Source: Azolla pinnata (taxonomy: Eukaryota > Streptophyta > Polypodiopsida > Salviniales > Salviniaceae). From it: DNA of 64,000 bases. The position numbers and the translations under genes are program-made. Shown piece by piece: positions 47,047 through 59,984 of this stretch. The stretch spans positions 1-64,000 of the forward strand of contig JBBBWG010024557.1 in assembly GCA_037176905.1 (NCBI GenBank), given 5' to 3'. The notes beneath the pieces were generated by a model. The model was given only the letters and a program-made list of their open reading frames with translations, searched no databases and was not told where the DNA came from. The first letter of the stretch is position 1; each line of letters starts with the position of its first letter.

Positions 47047-50000
47047 ATGGCTCCGACCCCTGCTCCTCCTTCCCTTTCCTCATGGTGGCACACATTTGTG
47101 CGCTCCGCTCTCCGGTCCAAGCAACCCCTCTCCAGCTCGGCTTCGGCTTCGGCTTCGCTTGCCCCCGTCGAAGGATTCTCCTCCCTTCGATCCCAAGCGC
47201 TCGAGCGACGGCTCGGCATGATCGACCTCATCTTGCTCGGCATCGGAGCTTCCATCGGCGCTGGCATCTTCGTCGTCACTGGCTCCATCGCCAATGATAC
47301 TGGGCCAGGTGCACGCTCCTTCTGTCTGTTTCCTGCAGGTTTTGTGTCAGTGCTGTGGTTTCCTGGAATGGCCCCCACACTGCTGCTCATTTTTTTCGGC
47401 CTGTTTCTCTAGATGCGCATCCTTTTCTCTGCCGGTTCTTTCTCCAAAGATTTCATGACATCTTTTTTGCTCATCTCCTCGAAATGTTGGTACACAATTG
47501 TCACAAAGTTTTGGAAATGTCACCAGTCTTCCCTTCATATTCTTCAAAGGTTTTTGCTATTTGTGCAAAGTGCCCATTTTTTCCCACGATTTCTCGTCTA
47601 TCGATAGAATGTGCTTTTAGTTGAAGAAATATATGATCAATGCAGTCCTTTCTTCTCAACGTATATGCTTGGTTTTAGCAAAATATATGTGAGTGGCCAT
47701 TCTATACCGATTTCTCGTCTATTGATAGAATGTGCTTTTAGTTGAAGAAATATATGATCAATGCAGTCCTTTTTTCTCAAATGTATATGCTTTGTTTTAG
47801 CAAAATATATGTAAGTGGCCATTTTATAGACAAATGAGATAAGGTTCGGCCAGATAAGGACAATTAAAGAGCTTGAGCTGCATAAATTTTAAGGTTATGG
47901 GTTCAAACTCCCTGTGGTAATACAAGCTAGAGCCATGTTTCGTGGCAGTGGAATGGGTTATTGAGTACACGGAACTTCGTACACACCAACTACGTATAAT
48001 TTCATGGAATAAAAACAAAAAAATGCAAAAAGCACAAAACCATAACATGCCTGTTCCAGCTGCAAGCAACACACTGTACTTGCCTCATGATGCATTGGTG
48101 TACCGTCCTAGTGAATGAGGCTTTTTTGCAGTGCTAATTACAAATATGTAGAGGCTCACACTCCTCACATTATACTACATATGTTGCACCACATTATAAA
48201 ATCATCTTCTTCTTTGAATCGAGCAACGACTCCACCTCTACACATATCAGAGCCTAGATGCTGACCACTCAGAACATTGCTCATATGACTTCACTCACAT
48301 GCTCTTTGATGTGAGATGGGATGCTGGGGTACATGTGGCAAAACGAGTTTCCTATGCTTATATTTCCCCGAACACGTTCATAATCTTGAGTATCATTGTG
48401 CATCAATCCCATTTAAATATACCTTTAAAGCATCCTTCAAGAATCAAATCAATCCAATCCATATGCATATTCCTCTAACAATCACAATTTGCAATGTCGA
48501 TTGTATTATAGTAAAAGTTCTCTAACATTGAGAGCTATTAACCTTTTTCACATGTCTTACATGTAAGGGTTATACATTTTTGGTCTCATAGTTCATCCTT
48601 GACTCCTGAAGCTGATAATAAAGCAAGTATATATATATGCCATTGATGCATGTGGCCTCTTTGGCTGGTGCACGGATCTGATTGCTAGGTTTGTTTTGGC
48701 ATATTAAGGTTGCACCCCCTCTCGTGGTTCGAAATGGAGTGCCCACAGGGAAGAAAATAGGTCATTTGAATTTTGCTGATTTAAGAAAATTTTCTTCAAT
48801 CTATTTGCATATTCTACTTTTGGGAGATCATTGATCTTGAAAATTGCTTGAAGCATTGGAAAGAAAACTCACTTGTGGGCCTTCCGTTGCAGCTGTTACA
48901 ATAAGCTTTCTATTGGCTGGGTTGGTGTGTATACCAAATGCGTTATGCTATGCTGAGTTGGCATCTCGGTTTCCAGCTCTTGTTGGAGGGGTCTATCTTT
49001 ATGCATATACTGCTTTCAATGAGCTGGTTGCATTTCTGGTTTTCTGCCAGCTTATGCTAGATTATCATATTGGTGCAGCAAGCATAGTTAGAAGCTTGTC
49101 AAGCTACATTGTGAACATTCTGGAACTTATTCCAGCTTTAAATGGGAATATACCTACCTGGTTTGGTCCTGGAGGCAAGACACTCCTCGGTGGTGTTTTC
49201 TCTATCAACATTTTAGCCCCGATTTTGTTGACCCTTTTCACTGTGCTACTTTGTCAAGGTGTGCGTGAATCATCAACCATCAATGCCGTCATGACTGTAA
49301 CAAAGGTTCGAAAAATTATTCTATACCTTATTTCTGTTACTTCCTTTTCTCTATGGCATTTTCCAATGTGTTTTTGGGCTTGCAATTACAAATGCTTTTT
49401 GTCTTTTTGTTACATACTACTGAGTCTCAAGAGTGATGTCTATAGCGTCAGTTCCATTGAAAGATGTATTGTTAGCTTTGCATTTGAGGTCAGGAAAAAC
49501 TTTGCTTCAGTTTTGCAACTTTACTTCCACCACATGGGTTTGTGCCGGAGGGAAACCCTGTGATAACATGTTGGACAGCTGCGAAATAATACAAAGATGG
49601 CTTGAAAAATGATTAGTACTTGCGTAAGAACTGCTGTCTGTAGAAGTCAGTTCTGTCTGTACTGCCAAGGGAGTGTTGTGGCAATGTTCGGATATCTAGT
49701 TAGGGGTGTTGTGGTAAAATATTCACCAAGCTAGGGACATTTTGGAAATAACTTGAAAAACCTAGTTAGGGGTTGTCAGTAAAAATATTCAACAAGATAG
49801 GGGCAGTTTTGCACTATGTTGAAAACCTTGTGAGGGTTATTCTAGTAAGTATACAATCACGTTATTTACGGTTTTATTTTCATGGAATTTGAAAGCCTAG
49901 TTAAGGGTGTTTGGATTAATACCCGAGGTCGTGTGATTGTTGATGGTAAAAGAACAGAATCTCATGTTATTGTTTCCAACATTTATTCTGATCTTTCCTC

Positions 50001-52740
50001 AACTGAACCTGATGTTCATGTTATCACACTCCTGGCTAAGGCTTGAGTATTTTAGGTAACTTCAAGAACCTGGTTTGAGTTGTGCTCATAAGTATCCAGT
50101 CAAAGTTAGTGAAAAGTATTCTGGTAAGTACTCAACAGAGTTGGCTAGGGTTATTCTGATAAGTACATCCAATTTGTTATGGACGTCTTTTTCTGTGTTA
50201 AGCCTTTTCAACTTTAACAGTATGAGAGTGAAAATCGTGTGATATTGTGCAGATAGCAATTGTACTTGTAGTTATTTTTGTTGGAGCATTTGAGATAGAC
50301 ACTTCAAATTGGACACCATTTGCTCCAAATGGTGTTTCAGCCATTGTAACCGGATCTACAGTAGCATATTTTGCATATGTAGGCTTCGATGCAGTAGCCA
50401 ATTCAGCTGAAGAAACCAAAAGACCTAAGGTAATCTTATCTAGATATTTCTTTTTTTTTTGTAATGAATGGATCTTTTTGAAAATATAAAGGACATCTAG
50501 ACATGATACATAACTAATTCCTAATGAGATCGATATATTTGACAGAGGGATCTGCCCATTGGCATACTTGTGAGCTTATTTGTATGTGGAGCACTATATG
50601 TAGGTGTGTGCTTGATAATTACTGGAATGGTTCCATACCAAGATCTCGCTGGTGATGCCCCTCTAGCTCAAGCCTTTACTGAAAAGAACTTGGAGTATGT
50701 GACGATTTTGATAAGCATCGGTGCGATCGCCGGTCTTTCTACAACTGTCTTGGTGGGGCTGTATGTCCAGGTATGCCCCATTATACGCACGCGCACATAC
50801 ATATACTTTCTATGTGAGAGAAATTTACAATACCATCTCTCGATGTTTTCTGGTATTCCTTTTCTTTTGTTTTTCTCCTGTACAGGCACGGTTATATCTT
50901 GGCCTTGGACGAGATGGGCTTTTGCCTAGCTTATTCGCCATTATAAGCCCAAACAAGCATATACCAGTGCGAGCACAGATTTGGTGTGGTTTGGTCGCTG
51001 GTGTTCTTGCAACTCTATTTGATGTCAGTCACCTTTCTCATATCCTCTCTGTTGGAACTCTGGTGGGTAAACTGGTTTTGGTTGACCCCCTTGGGTATTT
51101 CGTTCGAAACTCTTTATTTGTTCTTTGTTTGGGACAGTGACAAAAGTTTTACAGTTTTAATTTGTTGTACCAAGAGTCTGTATTCTAAACTCTACAACCT
51201 AAACCTTAAACCTTAAACAATAGCCCTAAACCCTAAACCTTAATATTTGAACCCTAAGATCGAAACACTAAACCTTAAACCTCGAACCCTAGACCCCTAA
51301 ACTCAGTGCTGTGGTGTACTGAAATCCTGGATTTTGGGACTGGATTGTTTGAGCAGATAGCATATTCTGCTGTGTGCTGTTGTGTGTTACTGTTGCGTAT
51401 TGATACGGAGGCTGTCATCAAGCATGAACAACTGGCTTTCACCCGGAAGCAGGAGGCCATTGGTTGTTTCCTCGGAATCTCCATTTGTGGGTTCGTGGTG
51501 GGGCTCTTCTTTAGATTCTCACTCCATGTCGCTTTCATCATCGTGGGTTTGGTGGTCACCATCCTAATAACGGCTCCCATGTACTTCCGTCAAGTAAGCT
51601 TTGTCCACTCGAATTTCCTCTTCTCTGTGCATGCTAAAAATTTCTACTCTAGAGTCAAATGCATGACGTTGATTTCGTAGAGGGTAACTAGGTGTTATGA
51701 TCAGAATGTATGAATGGCTGGATTCATGCCGAGAGTCCCATAGCTGATAAAAATACTAAGTATTTCTAATCCAATGTCAAATGTGTGACGGTTTCGTAGA
51801 GGGTAACTAGGTGTTATGACCGGAGTGTATGAAGGGATGGATTCATGCTGAGGGTCCCATAGCTGTTAAAAATACTGAGTATTTCTAATCTAATGTCAAA
51901 TGCGCAACTTAGATTTCGTAGAGGGTAACTAGGTGTTATAGCCAGAATGTATGGATTCATGCTGAAAGTCTTAAAAAAATATAGTAAGTATTTGTAATCT
52001 AATGTCAAATGCTTTTGATTTCGTAGAGGGTAATTAGGTGTTAGGATCGGAATGTATGAATAGATGGGTTTATGCTGAGAGCCTCATAGCTACTAAGAGT
52101 ATTTGACAGATCTATTCTATATTTCAAAACAGCAATATTGAAGAGTTTCATGTGTTCTACTTACTGTATTAATTACAAGAAGTATTTCATGACGTAATTA
52201 AACGCATTCTACATGTTTTACGTATTCTATCCTCGAGAGAACACATGCTAAGTATCTAAGCAAAGGAGAAGGTCGACGAGTATAGGCATACGTACTTCTA
52301 TACACACATATTATATGCCAAGTAATTTACAACTGTGGTTCGACTCTAGGCACTTCATACCACCCTTTCTCAAAGTCTTCCTCAAAATGATGACTTGTCT
52401 CTATTTCAGTCATACACTCATCCAACTGGGTTCCTGTGCCCGGGATTTCCGACAGTTCCATTGGTAGGCCTGTTTTTGAATGTCTTCTTCTTTGCACAGG
52501 TAAAAAGCTGATCTGGTAATTAATTAATCGGTGTGCATGTTTGAAGATGTGGTTTCTCTTACGTGGTCTGGTTTTTCACAGCTCCATTGGGAGGCATGGG
52601 TGAGATTCGTGGTATTGGGCGTGTTAAGCATGCTGGTCTATGCGTTCTACGGCCAATACCATGCCCATGAAAGCATCAACTCTTCTTCGTATCTACCTAT
52701 CAATGATACTGATGACACCGGCGAAGAGATCAAGCCATGA
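47047..52740 (+). CDS. CAT9: Cationic amino acid transporter, CAT9-like
   Basis: Eight exons, consistent phases, 579 aa: 47047-47308, 48893-49305, 50253-50429, 50546-50770, 50886-51062, 51357-51593, 52410-52499, 52582-52740. The start at 47047 (ccatggc) gives MAPTPAPPSLSSWWHTFVRS; the upstream in-frame codon at 47002 is TTG. APC-superfamily signatures: RRLGMIDLILLGIGASIGAGIF, then ISFLLAGLVCIPNALCYAEL, FVQ-type 'FCQLMLDYHIGAASI', 'FAYVGFDAVANSAEETKRP', RDLPIGI and RLYLGLGRDGLLPSLFA. Length and order match plant CAT9 (about 570 aa, about 14 membrane helices), an endomembrane/vacuolar amino-acid transporter by family knowledge. The C-terminal cytosolic end is YGQYHAHESINSSSYLP. Introns 1, 2, 5 and 6 each hold a separate repeat (see entries). 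Confidence 0.95.
47587..47828 (+). repeat. Tandem duplication of 121 bp in CAT9 intron 1
   Basis: Two head-to-tail copies beginning 'cgatttctcgtctat' at 47587 and 47708. They differ at few positions (tcgatag/ttgatag, cttggtt/ctttgtt), so the duplication is fairly recent. Confidence 0.92.
47845..48035 (+). mobile_element. Possible tRNA-derived SINE in CAT9 intron 1
   Basis: A 'gggttcaaactccc' sequence at about 47909 resembles a tRNA B box. A poor A-box-like stretch lies about 40 bases upstream and an A-rich tail (aataaaaacaaaaaaatgc) ends the segment. No target duplication was identified. It could be coincidence. Confidence 0.3.
49685..50165 (+). repeat. Degenerate minisatellite in CAT9 intron 2
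   Basis: Imperfect repeats of 'cctagttaggggtgtt' and 'gtaaaaatattcaacaag' of about 60-70 bp, four to six copies, much diverged, with the last copies near 50100-50165. Confidence 0.6.
51190..51300 (-). repeat. Degenerate telomere-type repeats in CAT9 intron 5
   Basis: A run of 'aaaccttaaaccttaaac', 'ccctaaaccctaaacctt' and relatives, i.e. imperfect CCCTAAA units on the plus strand, about 14 units, between exons 5 and 6. Confidence 0.8.
51650..52110 (+). repeat. Minisatellite, about 110-122 bp unit, four copies, in CAT9 intron 6
   Basis: Units begin 'gtcaaatgcatgacg' at about 51656, 51775, 51893 and 52003. Each contains 'tttcgtagagggtaactagg', 'tgttatgaccagaatgtatg' and 'gattcatgctgagagtccc'. 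Confidence 0.92.
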
Positions 52741-53482
52741 AATCAGTTTTTACTACTCCCTTAACCAGAGTTTCGGATCGAGCTTGGGATGTTCTTTTAT
52801 AGCGAGCTGATATGGACCTTTTTTCAGGATAGTCTTCTTACATGTTGTAATTGTGGAACTATTCCATCTCACTGCTCAAAGTCCTAATAAGAAAGATTAA
52901 GATCCTTGTAGAGCTTTGCTTCCGGGCATTTGTAATTCATCTTATTAACCAAGATTTGTCTGGTATAATTGGCCATCTGATACTTGGCCAGTGTACTTGT
53001 TCATCTGAAGCAATATAACACTCCAACTTGAGTAGAAAAGAAATCCCAACTTGTAGAAGATGGTACTTCAGTTGATAAACCAGAGACAACTTTAGCTGTA
53101 GAAGTTTATAAATCCAGATTATAAATCCATGGTCCAAAACAGATTCAAGCATTTGTTGTGTAGTTTTTTCTTGGAATGTAATTGGAGGCCATGATGCGAA
53201 CTCAATTGCATCATGTCTCAAAATGAATAAAAAAATGCACATACCTAAAGCAAATGGGATAACCGAATGTTTGTAATTCTGGTGCTGTAATTAGCTGTAT
53301 AAATATGATGAATCATGAATATGAATGATGCGCCAACTTATACACGATGTCCATGTGTATTTCAAAATTCAATTGCATGGTATGCTCGTACGGGAGACTT
53401 CAGCATTGTATGAATGCCTTCCCTTGACAGTTTTTTTGAAGATAATACCATGGAAAGCTGTAACGAATATGTGGAAGGATGC
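52741..53482. other. Short region between convergent CAT9 and 5'-nucleotidase genes
   Basis: This holds the 3' ends of both genes. Candidate polyadenylation-like words (aataag near 52888, aataaa near 53227) are seen. No other gene is recognised. Confidence 0.4.
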
Positions 53483-56400
53483 CTACTTTGCATCCTTCAG
53501 AAGTTTGTGTGGGCTAACCTGCAGAAAGAAATAGAGAATCATTTATAGACGTGAGCATGCACAAAATTGGATATGACCAGAATGGCAACATCAATGCTTG
53601 TCTGAGATATGGATCATGTAAAATCAAATGCTTTGAAAGGAAAGACAATGAAAATAACGGTGAAGAAACATACTTTAATGTGATGCGGCAGAATCTTCAC
53701 GTCAAATGGGGTATACAGCCAAGCTTCTTTCGGTAACTTCAAAAAGTTTCCAAGCCTGCTTGTATAGACATCCGCATAGCGTTGAACATTATAAGAGAAA
53801 GCTGACTCTTTTCCCGTATCAGTTAGAAACAGCGAGCCAAAATACGGATTAAACATAGCTTTCATGGCTGCACGAGTTTTCTGTCTCTCCTCATTTAAGG
53901 AGGCAAGAAGTTTTTGTTCATCCTCTCCTCGTGGGTTTTCCAGGGGCAACCCATGGAACTTCCCCAATAGTTCTTGCATAATGTGGTACTTTGCCTAGCA
54001 TGAGATAAAGAAAACCACATGAATATAACCATTGAACACCCACACACCCCTTCTAATGTGGTACTTTGCCAATCAATCAGACAGAAAATTATTGCCATTT
54101 ACCCCCTGACCCAAAAAACTCTCTTTTACCCAAATTCATTTGCAGTACCAGAATATAGCTATCCAATTTAACTGAAATAAAATCCCTATTTAATTCAAAC
54201 GCAATCAAAGCAGTACCTGATAGAAACGATATGTATCTTCATTTTGTGTTTCTATTTCTCTCTGCACAGTCATATCAAATAAATCAGTCAAGTCTAACGT
54301 GATTAGAAAAATATTAACAAGCACACTTAGTCAAAGAAGTAGAGCCAAGAGGTATTCTTGATTCTTTCTTATCCTAAAATCCACGTAATCATAAAGATTT
54401 CGCATATGGTCACTCTAGATACTAGGTCATGTGTGCAAGCTAAAACGTATATGTCTCCAACATTATTGCCTTATCAAAGACAGTAACGATTTAATTCTTC
54501 TCTTACCTCAAGTTCACGAATGATTGCTGCAGTACGCCAGCCAGCTTTTGCAGGTCCTCTCAAGTCACTGAACAGGTGGTCACCAAAGTAGATCACCTAT
54601 TTCAACACTAAAACTGAATTTATATATTCAAGTTGTTAAGCATGTCAAAGAACGTGATAAAATAGCTCACCTCAGATCCCCTCCATTTTGTGATTTCCAG
54701 GAAGTGTTTAAGGCATCCATGATAATATACAGAATGCTGCTGAAACTCATCTACACGAGTAAATGCCAATACATCCTTATCTGCGTTATAATACCTACAT
54801 ACAACTTGAACGACAGTGTCATATTATGCTAAACATAAGTTACCGGCATTAACAAAAATAAACACAAACCTAAAAGGTCTTTCTGATGTGTAGAAATTGG
54901 GTTTGTCAGCTAGAGCAATTACAACATCAAACAGATCTCGCCAAGATTTTCCTTTAGGGGCGCCATCCTGCTCAATTTTGCTTAGTTGTAAGCATGAGAT
55001 GTTATACTAGTAGATTCGATTAGGAGACTAAACGAAGAACAAATGCATGACCTTAAATACTCATATACAGGTGAACCTAGTCGGAAAAATGGATTTCAAA
55101 AGCAAACAAAGACAGGCACATGAATAAACGGTCAAAGTCGAGATCAGCTTGTTGTACATCTTCTCAAGTAGTTAACCACATATTTCTGCCTACTCTACTG
55201 GTCTAATCTGTTACTGTGTCAGAATATATTTTGATTATTTTGCTCTGTAATGTCCTCTTGAGTCCTGGTACTCAAGAATTCAGGTATATTGTGTTACCGG
55301 ATTTTCTCATTCAAAGTAAATAAAGCTGAAACGCCTTTGCAGTTTGTTGAATGTGATATGAGAAGCAAGTACAAACATACCTGAAACATGTATCGCATTC
55401 CTCCATCTACAAAACTGTAAGGCGAATTCGTCAAAAGAAACAGTCTCTTTCCTGTGTTCTTGATATGCCAAAGCATTTGTACCAACCCCTCCTGAAACAA
55501 GTACATGGAATACGCTGAAGGAAATAAAAAACACAGAATGATGTATCAAGAATCAATACTAGAGAATTAACTTCAGAATTTAATGTACTCAGAATTTTAA
55601 TTATAACACGAATCAGAGTGCCTTCTGAATCCATCAATAGCATTTAGATTTACAAGCAAACAAAGCAGAAAGATACACATTATAAAGTGGAACTCCTGAA
55701 GTAAAATAATACAAATACTTGTTGGCAACATCTTAATCTTACACTTTTTTTGAGGTACTTTGCTGGATCTGCTAAGATCTTTTTGTGGAGAAGCCCACTC
55801 CTGTGAATATAGTCAATTGAGCCTTTAACATCATCGTAGACGTAAGATGCATCAAAGTCTACTTTCTGATCGACAAAGTGCTGGATCACATCCGAAATGA
55901 GGCAAACCTGTGCAATCAATGGCAATGCACATAAGCACTGTGAACTGATTATTAATGTTTTATGTCTGTGTAGAGAACAGAATTCCTGGTGGTGGTAACA
56001 TGGAAAAACAACAGTTGTCAAATCAGCAATAATAGCATGGACTTTAAGGTTAATTCTCGGAAAATCTGAACATTCTTAGTGTCTCAAAAATATACATGAG
56101 GACAACATATTCTTTTCTATGTTTGTCCAAGGACAGATAGTGTGGCATTCAGTTGTAACCTCATATTGAGTAGATTTTTCAGCAGTATGTGCTGCATAAA
56201 ATGAAACACTTCAATTTACCTCGCTAAGACAAAAAAGATCCATGAGGGCAACAAGGTTTGGCATGTAATCGAAACCGATGTGCCTCCCCCCGTATGCCTG
56301 TTCAACTTCTTCATCTGTCACCTACAATTAAAGCTCTAACATCAGTCCACCAAGAGCTAGGATTAAATCCAAATCTCCAATATTTTTTAATCTAGGAAGT

Positions 56401-58277
56401 GATATAAACTTCAGAAAAATTGATGAAGAGAATAAAAATGAGTACCAGCCTGCGTCCAAAATAACACCCTTGAGGCTCGACTGAGTGGAAGAAGTCGAGC
56501 TTCAAAAGGTAACCCTTCTTCCTATCGTAATAAAGACCTCGAATTGGAAATCCTCTGTCATATTTGAATGTTAAACAGTTTTCTGGATATCTGTACTGTC
56601 CGAATACAGATTATCGGCACAGAGACAAAAATGTAAATTCATATCAGCTCGCAAGAAGTGCTTTTCATTTCATCAGCTTTTTAGATGAGAAAGGAAAACC
56701 AAATCAGATATCATTGCCCCTACCTCTTTCACAAGCCGTTCCTTTGCAAGGTCATATATTAAAATCTGAAGTTCGGGAGTGTAATGGGCCAGAGTATAAT
56801 CGTAATCAAACCCATAAACTTTTATCTGATCTAACCTCAGATTGTGATTTGCATAAACGCCTATCAGAAACAGAAAGTGAAGCAACTGAGATTTGCGAAA
56901 AACCCTACAGTTCTCGTAGCATGAAACAAGAAATAGAAATGCCCGTGGAGGCCTTTCAAACTGAGTTTGTAGTCACTGAGATTCTAGCAATTATAGTAAT
57001 TTCATGCTCTAACTTAGTAAACATTGATCAAGTTTCGACCCCATAAATAATCACACGGAGAAACATACCGTTAGGATCCATCTTCTTCATGTCCTTCAAT
57101 GCTGTCGGAATGTTCTTGAAGCAGAGCCTGGCAAAATCAAACTCCGCCTTCAACCTCAAAGTGAGGTCTGCTGCATCTTCTCCTAATACTCCATCTTTTA
57201 TGCCTCCAAACTCTGCGGCCAGCTGTGCCATCTGATTTGCATCAGCTTCAGCCACCTGTGTAAATCATAGTTTAATGTTTTACGATAAATGCAACTAGCA
57301 AGTGCTAGTCTGGTTCCCAGATTCATCCACATGTTTTAATTACAAAAAAGTTCAAAATTTAAATGAACATCCATCATGGGCTAAATTCCTTTCATTCTTT
57401 TCAGAAGAATTGGCTTCACTATCAAAAAGGCCCTACCAAACAGTGAATACTCGTGCTCTGAAGGATTCTTGGGCACCAATAATGGGGAGTTCTGCAATAG
57501 ATTCTAATGGCCAAGATAATACAAGAAAGCAAAACATACATGATTCAAGAGATAACAGGAAATAATGAAATTGTTTAATTCGTTCTTCGGTAGATACCAC
57601 GAATTTTTCCCTTGTCATTTCTAAAAGTAACTCTACCATTGATCAAGGAATTTTTATCGTCGTGCAATGGAAAGAGAATTATTTTCCAGAAACAACTTTT
57701 GGTACACCTTTGGATTCTCAGGTTAGCTGGGCCATCGATTAAATGGTTTTTGTAACAGAGAAAAAATATTCTTCAGAAGAAGAAATGACTTAAGCGTACA
57801 GTAATTTGAAGATATATCTCACTTAAAAGGGCATAAAACAATTTGGAGTATCAAATTTTCAGTTTCTTCAAGAAAAACTATTGAGGACTAAACAAAAATA
57901 ACCCATCTTCTACCAAATGTCGTTAATTCACTTGTGACTCGCTTCTAATATGCTGTCAATTATGTTTCGCATCTGGTTACATGTTTTTTTATCTACATTC
58001 TCGTTCTGTTCCGCAAAGAGAACTAAATTGCAATGGCAAACTGCTGATTAAGCCTCAACGGATCATCATATACGGAAGGAAATCTTAAAAATCAGTAGAG
58101 AAGCAATGAAGTACAATTTGAGGATTCATCTTTTTTATTATTCTAATGATCACGAGGGATCGATTCCAGTAACAAAGCTTTCGTCGAGTGATCTAAGGGC
58201 CATATGGAGATTCTTTCACATAAGGCCACATGAACGGTCATCAATCAAACCAATATGAGCATGCATAATGTGTCTGA

Positions 58278-58338
<61 letters not shown>

Positions 58339-58438
58339 GACTGACCTTGTTGGAAGAGGAAAGGCTTCTCCGTCCGGGAGTCACGAGGTCCTTGATCTGC
58401 TTCACCAGAGAAGGCCTGGAGGCTCGATTGGCGCTCAT
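53483..58438 (-). CDS. HAD-family cytosolic-type 5'-nucleotidase (NT5C2/NT5DC-like)
   Basis: Thirteen exons, consistent phases, 552 aa: 58438-58346, 57255-57069, 56860-56724, 56595-56446, 56321-56220, 55907-55743, 55491-55381, 54967-54870, 54794-54671, 54596-54507, 54261-54217, 53994-53674, 53518-53483. HAD motif I is [11 protein letters not shown] with nucleophile and acid Asp112/Asp114; motif II is LLTNS (297-301); motif IV is [10 protein letters not shown] (392-401). Other family blocks are [29 protein letters not shown] and [16 protein letters not shown]. The family dephosphorylates nucleoside monophosphates (IMP/GMP type); plants have a few such genes, substrate uncertain. No clear targeting peptide is seen in [19 protein letters not shown]. 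The exon 6 donor was chosen as AGT/gtaaga to keep phase; a shift of two bases is possible but would break the frame. The last coding exon is only 12 codons. Confidence 0.93.
58283..58333 (+). repeat. (GA)n microsatellite just inside intron 1 of the 5'-nucleotidase gene
   Basis: A pure GA run of about 50 bases, beginning 13 bases downstream of the exon 1 donor. On the transcribed strand the intron therefore opens with a long CU tract. Confidence 0.95.
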
Positions 58439-58639
58439 CTTTCACAAGGCAGCGGACAGCCTAAAGAAAGGCTGCTGTGCAAATCTCCTCCTGTTGCTCG
58501 CCTTCTTCTTCGTCTTCTTCGTCTCCTTCGACAAAGAAGGCTGCTCCCTGCAGAATCTATGGAACCTCCAAAGCGCAACCGTTCGCCGAACGCAGGGAAG
58601 ACGAAGGATCGACAGAACTGTGAAAGGGCGCGCGCGGCT

Positions 58640-58700
58640 TTCGGCGGGAAGACGTCCACGTGGCGCGAAACGAGAGGCCGCCGATCCACGTGGCGCGATC
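58640..58700. promoter_or_regulatory. Two G-boxes (CACGTG) upstream of the 5'-nucleotidase gene
   Basis: CACGTG occurs at 58657-58662 and 58687-58692, both in the same extended context (tccacgtggcgcg), 30 bases apart and about 220-250 bases upstream of the start codon, in a locally GC-rich island. G-boxes are bound by plant bZIP and bHLH factors. Binding here is inferred. Confidence 0.6.
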
Positions 58701-58739
58701 CAATTGGCCCTCGCGCAAACTAAGGGAATAAGAACAAAT

Positions 58740-59760
58740 CAACAAAGGAATCAATTAAATTAACCAATTAATAATAGGAAGTAAACGATGACGATGATAA
58801 TAATAATAATAATAAGAAGCAATTATTGGTATTATTATTCGCTAGAACAGTAATAATATTGTTAATGATGTTGCATGATAATGGTGTTTTGATCCATCAG
58901 TCAATCAACGGCGTAATGACAAATTGACAAAGCGATTCATTAGATTAAATAATTAAGAGTACAAGTAAACGGTCGCTAATGAAGCGGTTATTGTTATTAT
59001 TAAAACAATATTAATGCTACTAATCAATAATGGAAGCAGATGGCCACTAATGACACTACTAATAATAAGCAATTATTGGTATTATTGTTCATTAGAACAA
59101 TAATAATATTGCTAATGATGTTGCAGTATGGTGTTTTGATCCGTCAATCGATTAACAACGTAATAACAAATTGCAAAAAGCGGTTCATTAGATTAAATAA
59201 TTAAGAGTACAAGTAAACGGCCGCTAATGAAGCAGTTATTGTTATTATTAAAACAATGTTAATACTACTAATTAATAATGGAAGCAAATGGCCACTAATG
59301 TTACTACTGATAATAAGCAATTATTGGTATTATTGTTCATTAGAACAATAATAATATTGCTAATGATGTTGCAGTATGGTGTTTTGATCCGTCAATCGAT
59401 TAACAACGTAATAACAAATTGCAAAAAGCGATTCATTAGATTAAATGATTAAGAGTACAAGTAAACGGCCGCTAATGATAATGATAACAAGCAATTATTA
59501 TTGTTATTAAAACAATAATAATGCTGCTAATAATATTGCATGATGGTGTTCTAATCCATCAATCAATTACACACATAATAACATATTCAAAAAGTAATTA
59601 ATAAAATTAGCTAATTATGGTAAGAAGTAAACGGCGACTACTGATAATGATGATTAGAAATTATTAGAACAATAATAATACTACTAATAATACTGCATAA
59701 TGGTGTTCTAATCCACCGATTAATTAACAATAGAAGTGAATACTAGATATTTACGTGATT
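58740..59760 (+). repeat. AT-rich satellite, about 245 bp unit, about four copies
   Basis: Copies start at 'aagcaattattggtatta' near 58817, 59066, 59311 and (diverged) 59487. Units contain 'aataataatattgctaatga', 'ttgatccgtcaatcgatta', 'gattaaataattaagagta' and 'acaagtaaacggccgctaat'. The middle two are nearly identical. Inner ATT/ATA triplets make it slippage-prone. Confidence 0.9.
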
Positions 59761-59984
59761 GAATAATAATAATGCTTCTACTACTACTACTACTAATTAT
59801 AATAGAGTCGTAAAATGGAAAATGGCCTTGGTGAGCAGGAAGACTTGTCCTCCTTACAATCACAAGGTGAACATAATTATGTAACTATGCAATGTCATGT
59901 GATGATATCTTGTTCATTTGAAAGAAAACACTTGATAGTGCATTTAAATGAAAAGGATATCAAGCAATGAAGCAAGATCTTAGA

